64,000 nt of DNA from Bog-950 sp964615305 (GTDB lineage Bacteria > Bacteroidota > Bacteroidia > Chitinophagales > LD1), in the NCBI GenBank assembly GCA_964615305.1, contig CAZTNA010000001.1, positions 124,001 through 188,000 on the forward strand, given 5' to 3'. The position numbers were made by a program, and so were the translations under genes. Below, one piece after another: positions 1 through 8,956 of the stretch (the first letter of the stretch is position 1; every line of letters starts with the position of its first letter). Below the pieces are notes generated by a model. The model had not been told where the DNA came from, searched no databases, and saw nothing but the letters and a program-made list of their open reading frames with translations.

Positions 1-146
1 AAACCAAATTAGATATGGGCAAAAGTTGCGTGCGCTTTAAAAGGTCTGACGACATACCTTTTACACTTATCGGAGAACTTATGAAGAAGATGAGCGTGAA
101 GGAGTGGATTGCTCTCTACGAAAAAAATTACAAGAAGAGAAAGTAG
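1..146 (+). CDS. DUF1801 family protein, C-terminal fragment (5' partial)
   Basis: The reading frame is open from base 3 to the TAG at 144-146 and enters from outside the window. The ~47 visible residues include 'LDMGKSCVRFKR' and 'IPFTLIGELMKKMSVKEWI'. This matches the C-terminal end of DUF1801 (YdhG-like) proteins, where a 'GKSCVRFKRLDDL' stretch is followed by a helix ending in 'Y...'. Family members are small soluble proteins of unclear role, some described as iron-chaperone-like. It converges on the subtilase gene with no spacer between the two stop codons. The family call rests on a short stretch. Confidence 0.7.
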   Translation, partial: TKLDMGKSCVRFKRSDDIPFTLIGELMKKMSVKEWIALYEKNYKKRK

Positions 147-2222
147 TTAATGAACAATAACTACCCTGGAGGTTTTACTCCCTGCTTTCAAAAAATAAAC
201 TCCGTTTTCGAAATTTGAAACTTGAAGTTTAAAACCTGAGGTTGGCGAAGTTATTTCAGTAACTTTTTTTCCTGTTGCATCAAGCACTTGCAACGTTAGT
301 TTTCCTTGATTAAATAAGTCGCATATTATTTCTATCTCTTCATTAGCAGGATTAGGGCTAACCCGCAATTGATAATTGCTGATTTGTAATTCATCGGTAC
401 TGTTGATAAATACAGTTTGTTCTTCTACGCACCCACTTGTGTTTTTGACATAAACTGTGTAGTTGCCATTTGTAGTAATGCTAAAGGTAGAAAACACCTG
501 GTAGTTAACACCGTCCATAGAGTAAAGTAACGGCTCTCCGCCTGCCGAAGCGTTGATGGTAATAGTGCCATTGTTACCATTTAATGCGGGAGATGTGTTA
601 ATTGAGTTTATTACTATTAAGTCAGGGTTGTGAAGTTCTTCAGTAAAGTATCTGGAGCAACCTGTAAGCGTATCGGTGAGTGTAACAGTATAAAACCCCG
701 GCCCTACTCCCACACATCCGGGAACCGTAAATCCGTTTGACCATAAAAAATAATAGTCACCAAAATTCCCCGGGCTAAAAATAGCTGTAAGATTTCCGTC
801 CTGCAGATTTTGACAGGTAATATCATCTTTAGCTATATTCAAACTAAAATTGCAGGAGTCACAGTTATAACGTTGTAAATTTTGAATTGCCCGGTAATAG
901 TTCAAACGGCCATTTGTAGATGTAATGCCATTCATACTGCTAACCCATTCAGTGCCATCCAAAAGATAACTTCGTATCAATAAGGCAATTGAGTCTGGAT
1001 GTTCGTAGCTGGCGTCTATCAGAGGTTTGCAGGCGGCTGCATACATGGCCGCCACTACACCCGCAACATGAGGAGTTGCCATAGATGTGCCACTCATGTT
1101 TCCATAATTATTTGTTGCAATAGTTGAATATACCTGACTGCCCGGTGCGCCTAAGTCAATAGAAATTTTTCCGTAGGCTGCACCGCTGCTTAACAAATCG
1201 TTTCTTGTAGTGTTTGTTACAGAAACCAGGTAGTTGCTTGGACATTCTGTAGGAATATCATGAGCTACATCTACATCAAGATAAGAATTAGCAGTGGCTC
1301 CTGCACTCACTATGCCTTCGTAACCCATAGAATCGTACATGGCACACCAAATAGGGTAGTTAACCGGGTTGCCGTTGTTTACTCCGAATGATGAATTAGT
1401 TGCAACAATATATGCTCCTTTGGTGCCAAAGGTGTTATTGTATTGCCACCGCATTTCACGTACGTAGTCGTAAGCTCGCACCACATTGGCTTCAATCGTA
1501 AAACCATACACCACAGGCATTATTTTTACACCGTTGCAAACGCCAGCTACACCCAAACTGTCATTAACTTTTGCCCCCACTATACCTGCAATGTGTGTGG
1601 CATGCCCACTACTGCCCTGCACATCGCCCGAGTTGTTTGAAGCATTCCACCCGTTTACGTCATCAATATACCCATTGGCATCATCGTCTATGCCGTTACC
1701 CGCTACTTCATTATAGTTGATGAAAAAGTTTAAGTCCTGGTGCGAAAAGTCGGGTTTGCCATCTACAACTGCTACAACAATAGTGTCGCCATTGGCGGTT
1801 ACTGCATCATTATTAATTGACCAGGCTTCAGTCGCATCTATGTCTGCTCCTGTTGTGCCACCGCTTTGCCCGGTGTTAAGCATATTCCATTGCTGATTAA
1901 AGTTTGGATCGTTGGGCAAAAACGAACGTTCTTCGATACGGTGGTTGTACTGAGCAATTTTTACATGAGTACTTTTACGAAGTAAATACAACAGTTCATC
2001 ATTTTGCGAAATGTTGGCCTGACATAGAAAAATGTTCATCCGCTTCGATAGACATTCTTTGTTTTCAAGAGTTGGAAATTCAGTAAGTAAATTTTCAATT
2101 GTATGTCCGGGGTTAAGCATTACTATGTATTGATTATCAATACGCACATCATCCTCTTGTGCCTGTAACACCAGCGGAACTAAAAAAGTCAGTATATAAA
2201 AAATCAGCAAATAGTGTTTCAT
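147..2222 (-). CDS. Secreted subtilisin-like (S8) serine peptidase with T9SS type A sorting domain
   Basis: A 691-aa secreted protease. Residues 1-22 form a signal peptide ending in 'LQAQ'. The S8 domain covers about 100-450. The catalytic triad is readable: Asp154 in 'AVVDGKPDFSH', His207 in 'GHATHIAG' and Ser380 in 'GTSMATPHVAG'. The Asp motif is unusual, with D-G-K where most family members have D-T/S-G. The oxyanion region reads 'VSAGATAN' rather than 'AAAGN'. A middle segment (~460-610) resembles the SprB-like/PKD-type repeats of surface proteins. The C-terminus ('VSPNPANEEIEI ... GVYFLKAG') is a T9SS type A sorting domain, so export across the outer membrane and surface attachment or release is expected. 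It is divergent in promoter direction from nothing nearby; its start lies 51 bp from the stop of the downstream-reading kmo gene. Confidence 0.9.
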   Translation of the reverse strand: MKHYLLIFYILTFLVPLVLQAQEDDVRIDNQYIVMLNPGHTIENLLTEFPTLENKECLSKRMNIFLCQANISQNDELLYLLRKSTHVKIAQYNHRIEERSFLPNDPNFNQQWNMLNTGQSGGTTGADIDATEAWSINNDAVTANGDTIVVAVVDGKPDFSHQDLNFFINYNEVAGNGIDDDANGYIDDVNGWNASNNSGDVQGSSGHATHIAGIVGAKVNDSLGVAGVCNGVKIMPVVYGFTIEANVVRAYDYVREMRWQYNNTFGTKGAYIVATNSSFGVNNGNPVNYPIWCAMYDSMGYEGIVSAGATANSYLDVDVAHDIPTECPSNYLVSVTNTTRNDLLSSGAAYGKISIDLGAPGSQVYSTIATNNYGNMSGTSMATPHVAGVVAAMYAAACKPLIDASYEHPDSIALLIRSYLLDGTEWVSSMNGITSTNGRLNYYRAIQNLQRYNCDSCNFSLNIAKDDITCQNLQDGNLTAIFSPGNFGDYYFLWSNGFTVPGCVGVGPGFYTVTLTDTLTGCSRYFTEELHNPDLIVINSINTSPALNGNNGTITINASAGGEPLLYSMDGVNYQVFSTFSITTNGNYTVYVKNTSGCVEEQTVFINSTDELQISNYQLRVSPNPANEEIEIICDLFNQGKLTLQVLDATGKKVTEITSPTSGFKLQVSNFENGVYFLKAGSKTSRVVIVH

Positions 2223-2272
2223 GGAAACTTTCGCATGTATTTTGTTGTAAGACGAAAATAAATATAGAAAAG

Positions 2273-3622
2273 CTAAACCGGATTAGCAGCAATCCATTCT
2301 TGTGCTATTTGCATAACTTCTTCACTTTCCCAAATTTGTTCAATATTTGGCAAAGCCATTATTTTATCGAGTAACTCGTTTTGTTTCTCACCGCGAATTT
2401 TTGCGTCATGATAACTCAAGTCACTAAAAACTACCATACTGTAATGGGTCATAAAACTAGGTGAAAAACGTTGGGCTATTTTCTTTTCTATACGGGTGCG
2501 CAACTGAAAATCTTTTCTGCCGCTGAGATCGCGCATTTCAAAATAATTATGCAAAGCTAAATCTAAAATAGCATCACCATTTGGTTTTCGCTGATATTGA
2601 TACCTACCCAATGCTACTTCCCACTGTTCACCGGTCGCATCCAAAATTTCATCCAGTTCTTTGACATCCTCAAAGCCGCATATCATTCCTTGCCCGTAAA
2701 ACGGAACTATGGCGTGTGCGGCATCGCCAATAAGTGTTGCATTTTTATATACCCACGGGAAACAACGAATGGTAACCAATGAGGATGTAGGATTTTCAGA
2801 AAAAGTTTTCGTAAGGTCGGGCATTAGTTCAAGAGCATCAGCAAATTGTTTTTTAAAAAATGTATGAACATCGGCATCTGTTTTCATAGCACCGAATGAA
2901 CTTTCGCCTTCAAGGGGTGCAAACAAGGTAACTGTAAAACTTCCGTCTAAATTAGGTAGAGCTATTAGCATAAAATGACCACGCGGCCAAATATGCAGCG
3001 CGTTTTTTTCCATTAGATGCGTACCGCCTGCGCCAGGTGGTATGTGCAACTCTTTATACGCATAGGGTTCATACTGCTGATGAAGGTTGAAGTTTGGTGT
3101 TGTTTGCATTTCGTAACGTACCTCACTAAAGGCCCCATCGGCACCAAAAATTAAATCGGTGCCTGTTACGTGCACCAGTTCACCATCGGGCTTTTGAAAA
3201 GTGAGATTGTTTTTATCGAAGTCGATTTTTATACAGCGGTGATCAAAGTGAAAGTTTACATCTTTAAATTTTTCAGCTTCCTCTACCATTAATCTGTTCA
3301 AGTCGCCACGGCTTACAGAAAAAACACTTTGACCGTCTTTGCCATAAGGGGTTAGCTCTGTATTGCCGCTTAAATCATGAATCATTCGACCGTGCATGGG
3401 TATCACCATTTTGCTTACTGCATCATCGAGTCCAATTCGTTTCAATGCTTTCCACCCCCGGTAACTTAAAGCTAAATTGATTGAACGGCCACCTATATAA
3501 CCCGCTTTACGCATATCTGATCTTCGTTCGTAAACATTTACTTTGTGGCCTCGTTTACTCAGATAACAAGCCAACAAAGATCCTACAAGTCCTGCTCCTA
3601 CAATAGTTATGTTTTTGGTCAT
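2273..3622 (-). CDS. kmo: Kynurenine 3-monooxygenase
   Basis: A 449-aa FAD-dependent aromatic hydroxylase that converts kynurenine to 3-hydroxykynurenine with NADPH and O2. This is the tryptophan-to-quinolinate route that some Bacteroidota use for NAD synthesis. Visible signatures are the N-terminal Rossmann GxGxxG 'GAGLVGSLLACYLSKRGH', the KMO-typical 'GGRSINLALSYRGWKAL', and the FAD ribose-binding 'GDAAHAIVPFYGQGMICGFED' region around residues 300-318. Length is normal for the family. No other kynurenine-pathway gene lies in the window, so it is a stand-alone copy here. The final segment differs from eukaryotic KMO, which carries a membrane anchor. Confidence 0.93.
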   Translation of the reverse strand: MTKNITIVGAGLVGSLLACYLSKRGHKVNVYERRSDMRKAGYIGGRSINLALSYRGWKALKRIGLDDAVSKMVIPMHGRMIHDLSGNTELTPYGKDGQSVFSVSRGDLNRLMVEEAEKFKDVNFHFDHRCIKIDFDKNNLTFQKPDGELVHVTGTDLIFGADGAFSEVRYEMQTTPNFNLHQQYEPYAYKELHIPPGAGGTHLMEKNALHIWPRGHFMLIALPNLDGSFTVTLFAPLEGESSFGAMKTDADVHTFFKKQFADALELMPDLTKTFSENPTSSLVTIRCFPWVYKNATLIGDAAHAIVPFYGQGMICGFEDVKELDEILDATGEQWEVALGRYQYQRKPNGDAILDLALHNYFEMRDLSGRKDFQLRTRIEKKIAQRFSPSFMTHYSMVVFSDLSYHDAKIRGEKQNELLDKIMALPNIEQIWESEEVMQIAQEWIAANPV

Positions 3623-3735
3623 GGGGCTAAAGTGATGATTTTAGCGAAACAGGAAAATTGTTACAGATACGTTGAACAGCCAATAGTTTGAGAATCAAGT
3701 GGTGTAAAATATTACTCCGCGTAATGCAACTCAAT

Positions 3736-4569
3736 TTAAAACAATGAAAATTGTGTTACACCATAAGGCACAACATTTTGTAGCGAATCGGGGTGAGTAA
3801 CTGCAACAGCAATTTCATACACTCGGGTTTCCATGTTACGAGGAGCTACTTCAATGCTTAGTATGTGAGTATATGCGCTGAATAACTCAAGTGCCAATTC
3901 AGGGCTGTTGTTGTTCTGAGAAAGATGTGACAGGAACAAGTGGCTTAAATAGGGCGAGCGGTATGTTTCGAATAATTCGAATGCTTCGGTATTTGACAAA
4001 TGACCATTTCCACCACTGATTCGCTTTTGTAAACGTAACGGATAACCACCGGTTTTCAACATCTGTTCATCGTAATTACTTTCAAGAAAAGCAGCGTGGC
4101 ATTGACCAAAGTAATGTTTTACCCTCTTACATGCTACACCTATATCGGTCAGCACGCCAACTTTTATTCCACAGTTCTCAACAACAAAGCTGTAAGGGTC
4201 TGCCGCATCGTGTGTTTTTTCAAATGGTGTGATGTGTAACTCACCTATGGTTACAGTTTTGTCGCTATAAAAATAATGAATAAGCTCTGGAGAAAGTTCT
4301 ATCATACTGCGTTGCAGCGTTTCCGAACTTATGTAAACCGGCAGCCGATACTTTTTAGACAAAGCTTGCAAACCGATAATGTGGTCACCGTGTTCATGCG
4401 AAATAAATATTGCTTTAACTCTGTTCATTGCCAACCCGATTTTGCTCATTCGCTTTTCGGTTTCGCGACAACTGATGCCTGCATCTATCAACACAGCCTC
4501 ATGCTTGTTTCCAACATAATAGCAATTGCCATTGCTGCCAGAGTTTAATGATGATATATAGATTGACAT
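3736..4569 (-). CDS. MBL-fold metallo-hydrolase (YycJ/WalJ-like)
   Basis: 277 aa, soluble. The metallo-beta-lactamase metal site H58-E-H60-G-D62-H63 is intact, preceded by 'AVLIDAGISCRETEKRM' with its Asp30. 'SNGNCYYV' at the N-terminus is typical of the YycJ/WalJ branch of the fold, which is predicted to act as an exonuclease or phosphodiesterase. Later conserved metal ligands appear to include 'HDAADPYSF' and 'LESNYDEQML'. It is transcribed away from the yqeY gene, with a ~90-bp intergenic region that must carry both promoters. The exact substrate cannot be read from sequence. Confidence 0.85.
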   Translation of the reverse strand: MSIYISSLNSGSNGNCYYVGNKHEAVLIDAGISCRETEKRMSKIGLAMNRVKAIFISHEHGDHIIGLQALSKKYRLPVYISSETLQRSMIELSPELIHYFYSDKTVTIGELHITPFEKTHDAADPYSFVVENCGIKVGVLTDIGVACKRVKHYFGQCHAAFLESNYDEQMLKTGGYPLRLQKRISGGNGHLSNTEAFELFETYRSPYLSHLFLSHLSQNNNSPELALELFSAYTHILSIEVAPRNMETRVYEIAVAVTHPDSLQNVVPYGVTQFSLF

Positions 4570-4632
4570 AAAGCAAAGAAGTAAATTTACTTACAACCCA
4601 CCATAAGTAAGGTGCTGTGTAATACGATTTTC

Positions 4633-4640
4633 TACATTCG
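4633..4640 (+). promoter_or_regulatory. Probable -7 promoter box of yqeY
   Basis: TACATTCG matches the Bacteroidota -7 element TAnnTTTG with one change (T to C at position 7). It lies 21 bases before the ATG. The same TAnnTTCG variant stands before several other genes in this window. No clear TTTG -33 box is present at the expected spacing. Confidence 0.4.
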
Positions 4641-4660
4641 CCCCACAAAATTTTTGAATT

Positions 4661-5110
4661 ATGACTCTCGAAGAAAAAGTAAATGCCGATTTAAAAACTG
4701 CTATGCTTGCTAAGGACGAACCCCGTATTCGCGGACTTCGTGCTATTAAAAGTGGAATTATCCTAGCTAAAACCGAGAAAGGCGCAAACGGAATTATATC
4801 ACCGGAGAAAGAGGTGCAGATGTTGCAAAAAATGGTAAAGCAGCGCAAAGACTCTATTACTGAATTCGAAAAAGCCAACCGTGCCGACTTGATAGCGAAA
4901 GAGCAGGAAGAAGTAACAGTAATCGAAAAATATTTGCCTGCAATGATGAGCGAAGAAGAAATTCGCGAAGTAGTGAAAGCGGCTATTGTATCTACGGGAG
5001 CTACGAGCCAAAAAGAAATGGGCAAAGTAATGGGTGCCGTGAGTAAGCAATTAGCCGGTAAAGCAGACAATAAATTAGTGGCTGATGTCGTTAAGAGTTT
5101 ACTGTCGTAA
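4661..5110 (+). CDS. GatB/YqeY domain-containing protein
   Basis: 149 aa, the normal length for YqeY. The N-terminal helical part ('MTLEEKVNADLKTAMLAKDE', 'LRAIKSGI') leads into the GatB-tail-like domain with 'YLPAMMSEEEIREVVKAAI' and 'KEMGKVMGAVSKQLAGKAD'. YqeY proteins share the tRNA-binding tail domain of GatB and probably bind tRNA or aminoacyl-tRNA, but have no amidotransferase site of their own. The cvpA gene follows 80 bp downstream in the same direction, so the two may be cotranscribed. Confidence 0.93.
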   Translation: MTLEEKVNADLKTAMLAKDEPRIRGLRAIKSGIILAKTEKGANGIISPEKEVQMLQKMVKQRKDSITEFEKANRADLIAKEQEEVTVIEKYLPAMMSEEEIREVVKAAIVSTGATSQKEMGKVMGAVSKQLAGKADNKLVADVVKSLLS

Positions 5111-5189
5111 ACAATAAACAATTTTCCCTGCACAAGTTCACCGGACTTTGTTTGTTTGCCGACAGTTGAACACGGATAATTACACCACT

Positions 5190-5702
5190 ATGATATTTGA
5201 TATTTTGTTTTTGGTATTTATAGCTGTTGGTTTTTATCAAGGTTATAAAAACGGCATTATCTATTCTCTATTCTCTATTCTCGGATGGTTTTTGGGTTTG
5301 GTGGCAGCGCTCAAGTTTTCGTATAAAATGGTGGCATTGTTGCAAGATTTTGCCCATTTAGAACCTAAAACACTTGCCATCATTTCGTTTGTAATTGTTC
5401 TCGCATTAGTAGTGGGCTTAATGAAACTGGTGGCATGGGGCTTAGAACAAATTCTTAAATCATTTTCCATGAATTTGTTTAATCAAATTTTTGGCGGAGT
5501 GCTTCATTCACTGGTGGGTTTGTATGTTCTATGCGTGTTTATTTGGTTTTTGAACCGCCTTGATGTTTTTCCGCAAAGTCAGAAAAATGGCTCTCATGTG
5601 TATCCGTACATAGCTAATTTAGCGCCTCGAGTTATGGAAACAACCGGCAGTGTGGTGCCAATGTTTCGTGATACGTTTGAGAAGTTCGATGATATACTTT
5701 GA
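5190..5702 (+). CDS. CvpA family membrane protein
   Basis: 170 aa from the ATG at 5190. An upstream in-frame codon at 5148 would add a hydrophilic stretch not seen in the family, so 5190 is preferred. Four hydrophobic segments are evident: residues ~1-20 'MIFDILFLVFIAVGFYQGY', ~27-45, ~65-85, and ~100-125 'GGVLHSLVGLYVLCVFIWFL'. The opening 'FDI ... GFYQGYKNGII ... ILGWFLGLVAAL' is characteristic of CvpA, an inner-membrane protein first linked to colicin V production and envelope homeostasis. It is in line with yqeY upstream and the amidotransferase gene downstream. Confidence 0.88.
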   Translation: MIFDILFLVFIAVGFYQGYKNGIIYSLFSILGWFLGLVAALKFSYKMVALLQDFAHLEPKTLAIISFVIVLALVVGLMKLVAWGLEQILKSFSMNLFNQIFGGVLHSLVGLYVLCVFIWFLNRLDVFPQSQKNGSHVYPYIANLAPRVMETTGSVVPMFRDTFEKFDDIL

Positions 5703-5782
5703 CGAAATGTCAAAGCTCAAACATAGTAGTAAGAGTCAAATGCACTTTCATCTTCCATGAATTTTGATATTTGAACCTACCC

Positions 5783-6352
5783 ATGGTATTGCTGCTCGAC
5801 AACTACGACTCGTTTACATATAACTTGCGCGATTATGTTTTGCAGTGTGGTAAGCAATGTATGGTGGTGCGAAATGATGAAATGAGTTTGGCTGAAATTG
5901 AATGTCTGAGTTTTTCATCTGCTATTATTTCACCTGGCCCCAAAACACCTATACAGGCAGGTATTGTTATGGGATTTATTAAACGCTTTTACAAAGAAAA
6001 ACCCATGTTGGGTATTTGCCTGGGTCATCAGGCAATAGGAGAATTCTTTGGAGCTAAGTTGGTAAAGGCACCCATACCAATGCATGGAAAAACTTCAAAG
6101 ATTAAGCACAACAAAAATTTTTTGTTTAAAGACTTGCCTGCTGAGTTGGAAGTAATGCGTTATCATTCGTTGGTGCTGGAGAAAGTAGAAAATACGGAGC
6201 TGGAAATAACCGCTACAACTCAATTAAACGAAGTAATGGCTATAACACACCCGCAACAAAAAATTGCCGGAGTTCAGTTTCACCCCGAGTCTATTTTAAC
6301 CATCTATGGTTTACAGATTATGAAAAATTGGTTTGCGGAAATTGAAAAGTAG
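5783..6352 (+). CDS. Glutamine amidotransferase, PabA/TrpG type
   Basis: Class I glutamine amidotransferase of 189 aa. It provides ammonia for anthranilate or 4-amino-4-deoxychorismate synthesis. The catalytic triad is complete: Cys79 in 'GICLGHQAIG', and His167 and Glu169 in 'GVQFHPES'. The N-terminal 'LLDNYDSFTYNL' is diagnostic of TrpG/PabA. I chose the ATG at 5783 because the only upstream in-frame start (TTG at 5771) falls inside a possible -7 box 'GATATTTG' and adds residues not typical of the family. No trpE/pabB partner is adjacent and no trp operon is present, which mildly favours a folate (PabA) or dual role. The sequence alone cannot separate the two. Confidence 0.9.
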   Translation: MVLLLDNYDSFTYNLRDYVLQCGKQCMVVRNDEMSLAEIECLSFSSAIISPGPKTPIQAGIVMGFIKRFYKEKPMLGICLGHQAIGEFFGAKLVKAPIPMHGKTSKIKHNKNFLFKDLPAELEVMRYHSLVLEKVENTELEITATTQLNEVMAITHPQQKIAGVQFHPESILTIYGLQIMKNWFAEIEK

Positions 6353-6355
6353 TTA

Positions 6356-7252
6356 CTACTGTTTCACTATTTTTTCGGTGAATTCATTCTGTGCATGCCG
6401 CAATTTCAGTAAGTAAACCCCTGCAGCTAAACTTTGCATACCTATATACTGCACACCATTTTCAATTTTGGTGTTTAATACAACCCGACCGTTTAAATCA
6501 AGTAAGGTACACACCGCCATATTACTTTCGTGCCAGCTTATTTGCAACGAACCGGTTGTAATCTTAGATGGTATGCTGTAAATATTTTCGAGTATTTCTG
6601 TTTTGTTGTTTAATGGGGTAGATGCCGAAAAATGAACCGTGTCACAGGCAATGCACATAAAGGATGTGTTACTGAAAAACGTTTGCACACAAACCGGCAC
6701 ATCATATCCGTTTGGATTGTACTCAGGTGGTATGTAAGTAAACATGCCTAAACCACCAACAATTGCTCCTGCCTGACCGGAACCTGATTGTGTCCAGGTC
6801 ATCACAGACATTCCAATAAATTCAGGCACCGGACTGCTTAGCATTATTTGCATTTGACCGGGCTGAGTTTCCTGCCAGTTGAATCCCGAGTAGCAGGCAA
6901 TAGCATTGGTGTAGGCCGTGTCACCCATGCAATTAGTGCATCCTATTGAATCGGTAAGGCACAAGTTAATGATAATACAACCATAGTTTGCAAACAAATC
7001 ATTGGCCGAAACAATTATCGTATCGCCATTTGTTGATGTGTATGAAGGAGTAATTGGGTTGTTGGTGGTAGAGCCAGTTATTGTCCACACATAAGTAAAG
7101 GGGGGCACACCTGATGTGGGGGTTGCATAAAGGTGTAGGTTAAAATCGTTGTAAAGCGAATCGCTGATGGAAACACTGCATTGTGCACTTACAAATTTTG
7201 TGAACAACAAAATGGATAAAACAAACCAGAGGTTGTAAAAATTCTTTTTCAT
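6356..7252 (-). CDS. Secreted protein with T9SS type A sorting domain, function unknown
   Basis: 298 aa. The N-terminus 'MKKNFYNLWFVLSILLFTKFVSAQ' is a signal peptide. The middle (~25-210) has beta-rich, Cys-containing segments ('GVPPFTYVWTITGS', 'CLTDSIGCTNCMGDT') that resemble PKD/SprB-like surface modules but give no enzyme motif. The last ~80 residues ('ISWHESNMAVCTLLDLNGRV ... GVYLLKLRH') form a T9SS type A sorting domain. It converges with pabA, leaving 3 bp between stop codons. Role unknown; a secreted or surface-bound accessory protein is the safest reading. Confidence 0.8.
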   Translation of the reverse strand: MKKNFYNLWFVLSILLFTKFVSAQCSVSISDSLYNDFNLHLYATPTSGVPPFTYVWTITGSTTNNPITPSYTSTNGDTIIVSANDLFANYGCIIINLCLTDSIGCTNCMGDTAYTNAIACYSGFNWQETQPGQMQIMLSSPVPEFIGMSVMTWTQSGSGQAGAIVGGLGMFTYIPPEYNPNGYDVPVCVQTFFSNTSFMCIACDTVHFSASTPLNNKTEILENIYSIPSKITTGSLQISWHESNMAVCTLLDLNGRVVLNTKIENGVQYIGMQSLAAGVYLLKLRHAQNEFTEKIVKQ

Positions 7253-7411
7253 GGTATGGGCTTAAAGAACAAAGAAAAGACGATGTATTTATGGAGCAAG
7301 TTGCGTATAATTACATATAAGCCATTTACAGCCGCTTACTTAACAATACAGATAGCAAACACTGTTTATATTCATTCACACGGATTGAATTCGGTTTTTT
7401 ACTCAAAAAAT

Positions 7412-7431
7412 TACATTCGTTTCGAACGAAT
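7412..7431 (+). promoter_or_regulatory. -7 box overlapped by an inverted repeat, upstream of an alpha/beta hydrolase
   Basis: TACATTCG at 7412-7419 fits the -7 element. It overlaps a perfect 7-bp inverted repeat ATTCGTT-TCG-AACGAAT (7415-7431) that would cover the expected transcription start. This arrangement could be an operator, or chance in AT-rich DNA. The gene starts at 7441. Confidence 0.35.
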
Positions 7432-7440
7432 TTTTTTTGA

Positions 7441-8202
7441 ATGCAATTTGAGGTAAAGCACGAACAAAGGTTCAATTACTGCGAAGAAGGAGAGGGAGAA
7501 GCTATCGTCTTACTTCATGGTTTGTTTGGTGCCCTCAGCAATTTCAACCATCTTATTCAATATTTTAAATCATCGTATTGCGTGGCTATTCCACTTCTGC
7601 CGCTCTACACTTTAGAAATTGATCAAACCACAGTTAGCGGAATGGTTGACTATGTTGATGAATTCATTGAATACAAAAAGTATGACAAAGTTCATCTCAT
7701 TGGCAATTCGTTGGGGGGGCACATTGCACAGCTTTACTATTTACGTAAACCACATCGAGTAAAAAGTATGACACTCACCGGCAGTTCAGGGCTGTTTGAA
7801 AACTCGTTGGGCGACACTTATCCGCGAAAAAGCGATTATGAATATATCAGGAAGAAGACTGAAGAGACATTTTACAACACACGGCTTGCTACCCCTGAGC
7901 TAATTGACGAGGTTTATGAAATAGTAAACAACAGAACTAAAGCCATACGTTTGGTGGTAATGGCCAAGTCGGCTTTACGCCATAATCTTCGTAATGATGT
8001 GCCTAAAATGACCTTGCCTGTATGTTTAATATGGGGCAAAAACGACAACATTACCCCGGCTTTTGTAGGAGAAGAATTTCAGAAACTACTCCCTGACTCA
8101 GAGTTACATATTGTTAACGAATGCGGACACGCGCCTATGATGGAACACCCTGATGAGTTCAACAAAATTTTGGAACAGTTCTTGGAAAGAGTAGGTAAAT
8201 GA
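7441..8202 (+). CDS. Alpha/beta hydrolase
   Basis: 253 aa, cytoplasmic, with no signal peptide. The fold is clear: oxyanion 'LLHGLFGALSNF' (residues ~24-35), nucleophile elbow 'GNSLGG' with Ser90, acid 'WGKNDNITP', and catalytic His in 'CGHAPMMEHP' near the C-terminus. The set resembles MhpC/BioH-like carboxyl-ester or C-C hydrolases, but the cap region gives no substrate clue. The ATG at 7441 lies 21 bases after a -7 box. It is followed in line by a CBS-domain gene after a 70-bp gap. Confidence 0.85.
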   Translation: MQFEVKHEQRFNYCEEGEGEAIVLLHGLFGALSNFNHLIQYFKSSYCVAIPLLPLYTLEIDQTTVSGMVDYVDEFIEYKKYDKVHLIGNSLGGHIAQLYYLRKPHRVKSMTLTGSSGLFENSLGDTYPRKSDYEYIRKKTEETFYNTRLATPELIDEVYEIVNNRTKAIRLVVMAKSALRHNLRNDVPKMTLPVCLIWGKNDNITPAFVGEEFQKLLPDSELHIVNECGHAPMMEHPDEFNKILEQFLERVGK

Positions 8203-8275
8203 TTTTTTTACAATTCTGTGACAAACAGTAGAAAACCAAAATACTTTTTAATTCGTCTAACCTAAAACGAAACAC

Positions 8276-8938
8276 ATGATAGCACCGCATCTTATTTCTG
8301 ATACCATTCCTCCGCTTCATTTAGAAGATACCGGAGAGCATGCGTTACTGTTGATGCATGAACACAATGTGGCGCAGTTGCCGGTAATTGATGGGCAAAG
8401 CTACCTTGGTTTAATTACCATGGAAGACCTGATAAATATGAAGCATCTTAGTCAGCCGCTGAGATACTTTACACAGGCGTTTCGTAAGCCGTTTGTGAAA
8501 GATACAGCACACATTTTTGATGTAATGAAAGCCGCCTTGAACTACAACGTGCGAGTAGTGCCTGTGATCAATGACAATCATAAATACCTCGGACTCATTT
8601 CTGCAGAAAGCTGTTTACGCTCATTTGCCCAGTTAAATTCGGTAGAAGATGCTGGTGGTATTCTAGAGTTAGAAATAGCTGTAAAAGATTACATGCTTAG
8701 TGAAGTAGCAAAGATTGTAGAAGAAAGTGAGGCTGAAATACTTTGTTTATACACTAACATAAATCAACAAACACAAAAAGTTGAAATAACAATAAAGGTA
8801 AACACCACCGAAGTTTCAGGCATGTTGGCTGCCTTTGAGCGGTACGATTACGAAGTTAAAGGTGTTCATAATGACAGCGAATACAACGATGACCTGAAAG
8901 TTCGCTACGATGCTTTGATGAGATACCTGAACGTTTAG
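8276..8938 (+). CDS. CBS domain-containing protein
   Basis: 220 aa. Two CBS motifs can be seen: residues ~1-60 ('HEHNVAQLPVIDGQSYLGLITMEDL') and ~70-125 ('DVMKAALNYNVRVVPVINDNHKYLGLISAESCL'). Such pairs bind adenosyl nucleotides and sense energy state. The remaining ~90 residues ('GGILELEIAVKDYMLSEVAKIVEESEAEILCLY ... VSGMLAAFERYDYEVKG') look like an ACT-like regulatory fold and match Bacteroidota 'CBS domain' proteins of the AcuB type. No catalytic domain is attached. A probable regulator or sensor with unknown target. Confidence 0.88.
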   Translation: MIAPHLISDTIPPLHLEDTGEHALLLMHEHNVAQLPVIDGQSYLGLITMEDLINMKHLSQPLRYFTQAFRKPFVKDTAHIFDVMKAALNYNVRVVPVINDNHKYLGLISAESCLRSFAQLNSVEDAGGILELEIAVKDYMLSEVAKIVEESEAEILCLYTNINQQTQKVEITIKVNTTEVSGMLAAFERYDYEVKGVHNDSEYNDDLKVRYDALMRYLNV

Positions 8939-8956
8939 CTTGATTAAACAATCACC

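Noticed and set aside
4591..5133. 180-codon minus-strand ORF opposite yqeY
   Set aside because: It lies fully antisense to a clear yqeY gene; the product is low-complexity Ser/Phe-rich with no domain.
5771..5782. TTG start of the amidotransferase
   Set aside because: It overlaps a possible -7 box and adds residues not typical of PabA/TrpG; the ATG at 5783 fits the family.
7256..7456. 66-codon ORF before the alpha/beta hydrolase
   Set aside because: It runs through the promoter box and inverted repeat and has no coding character.
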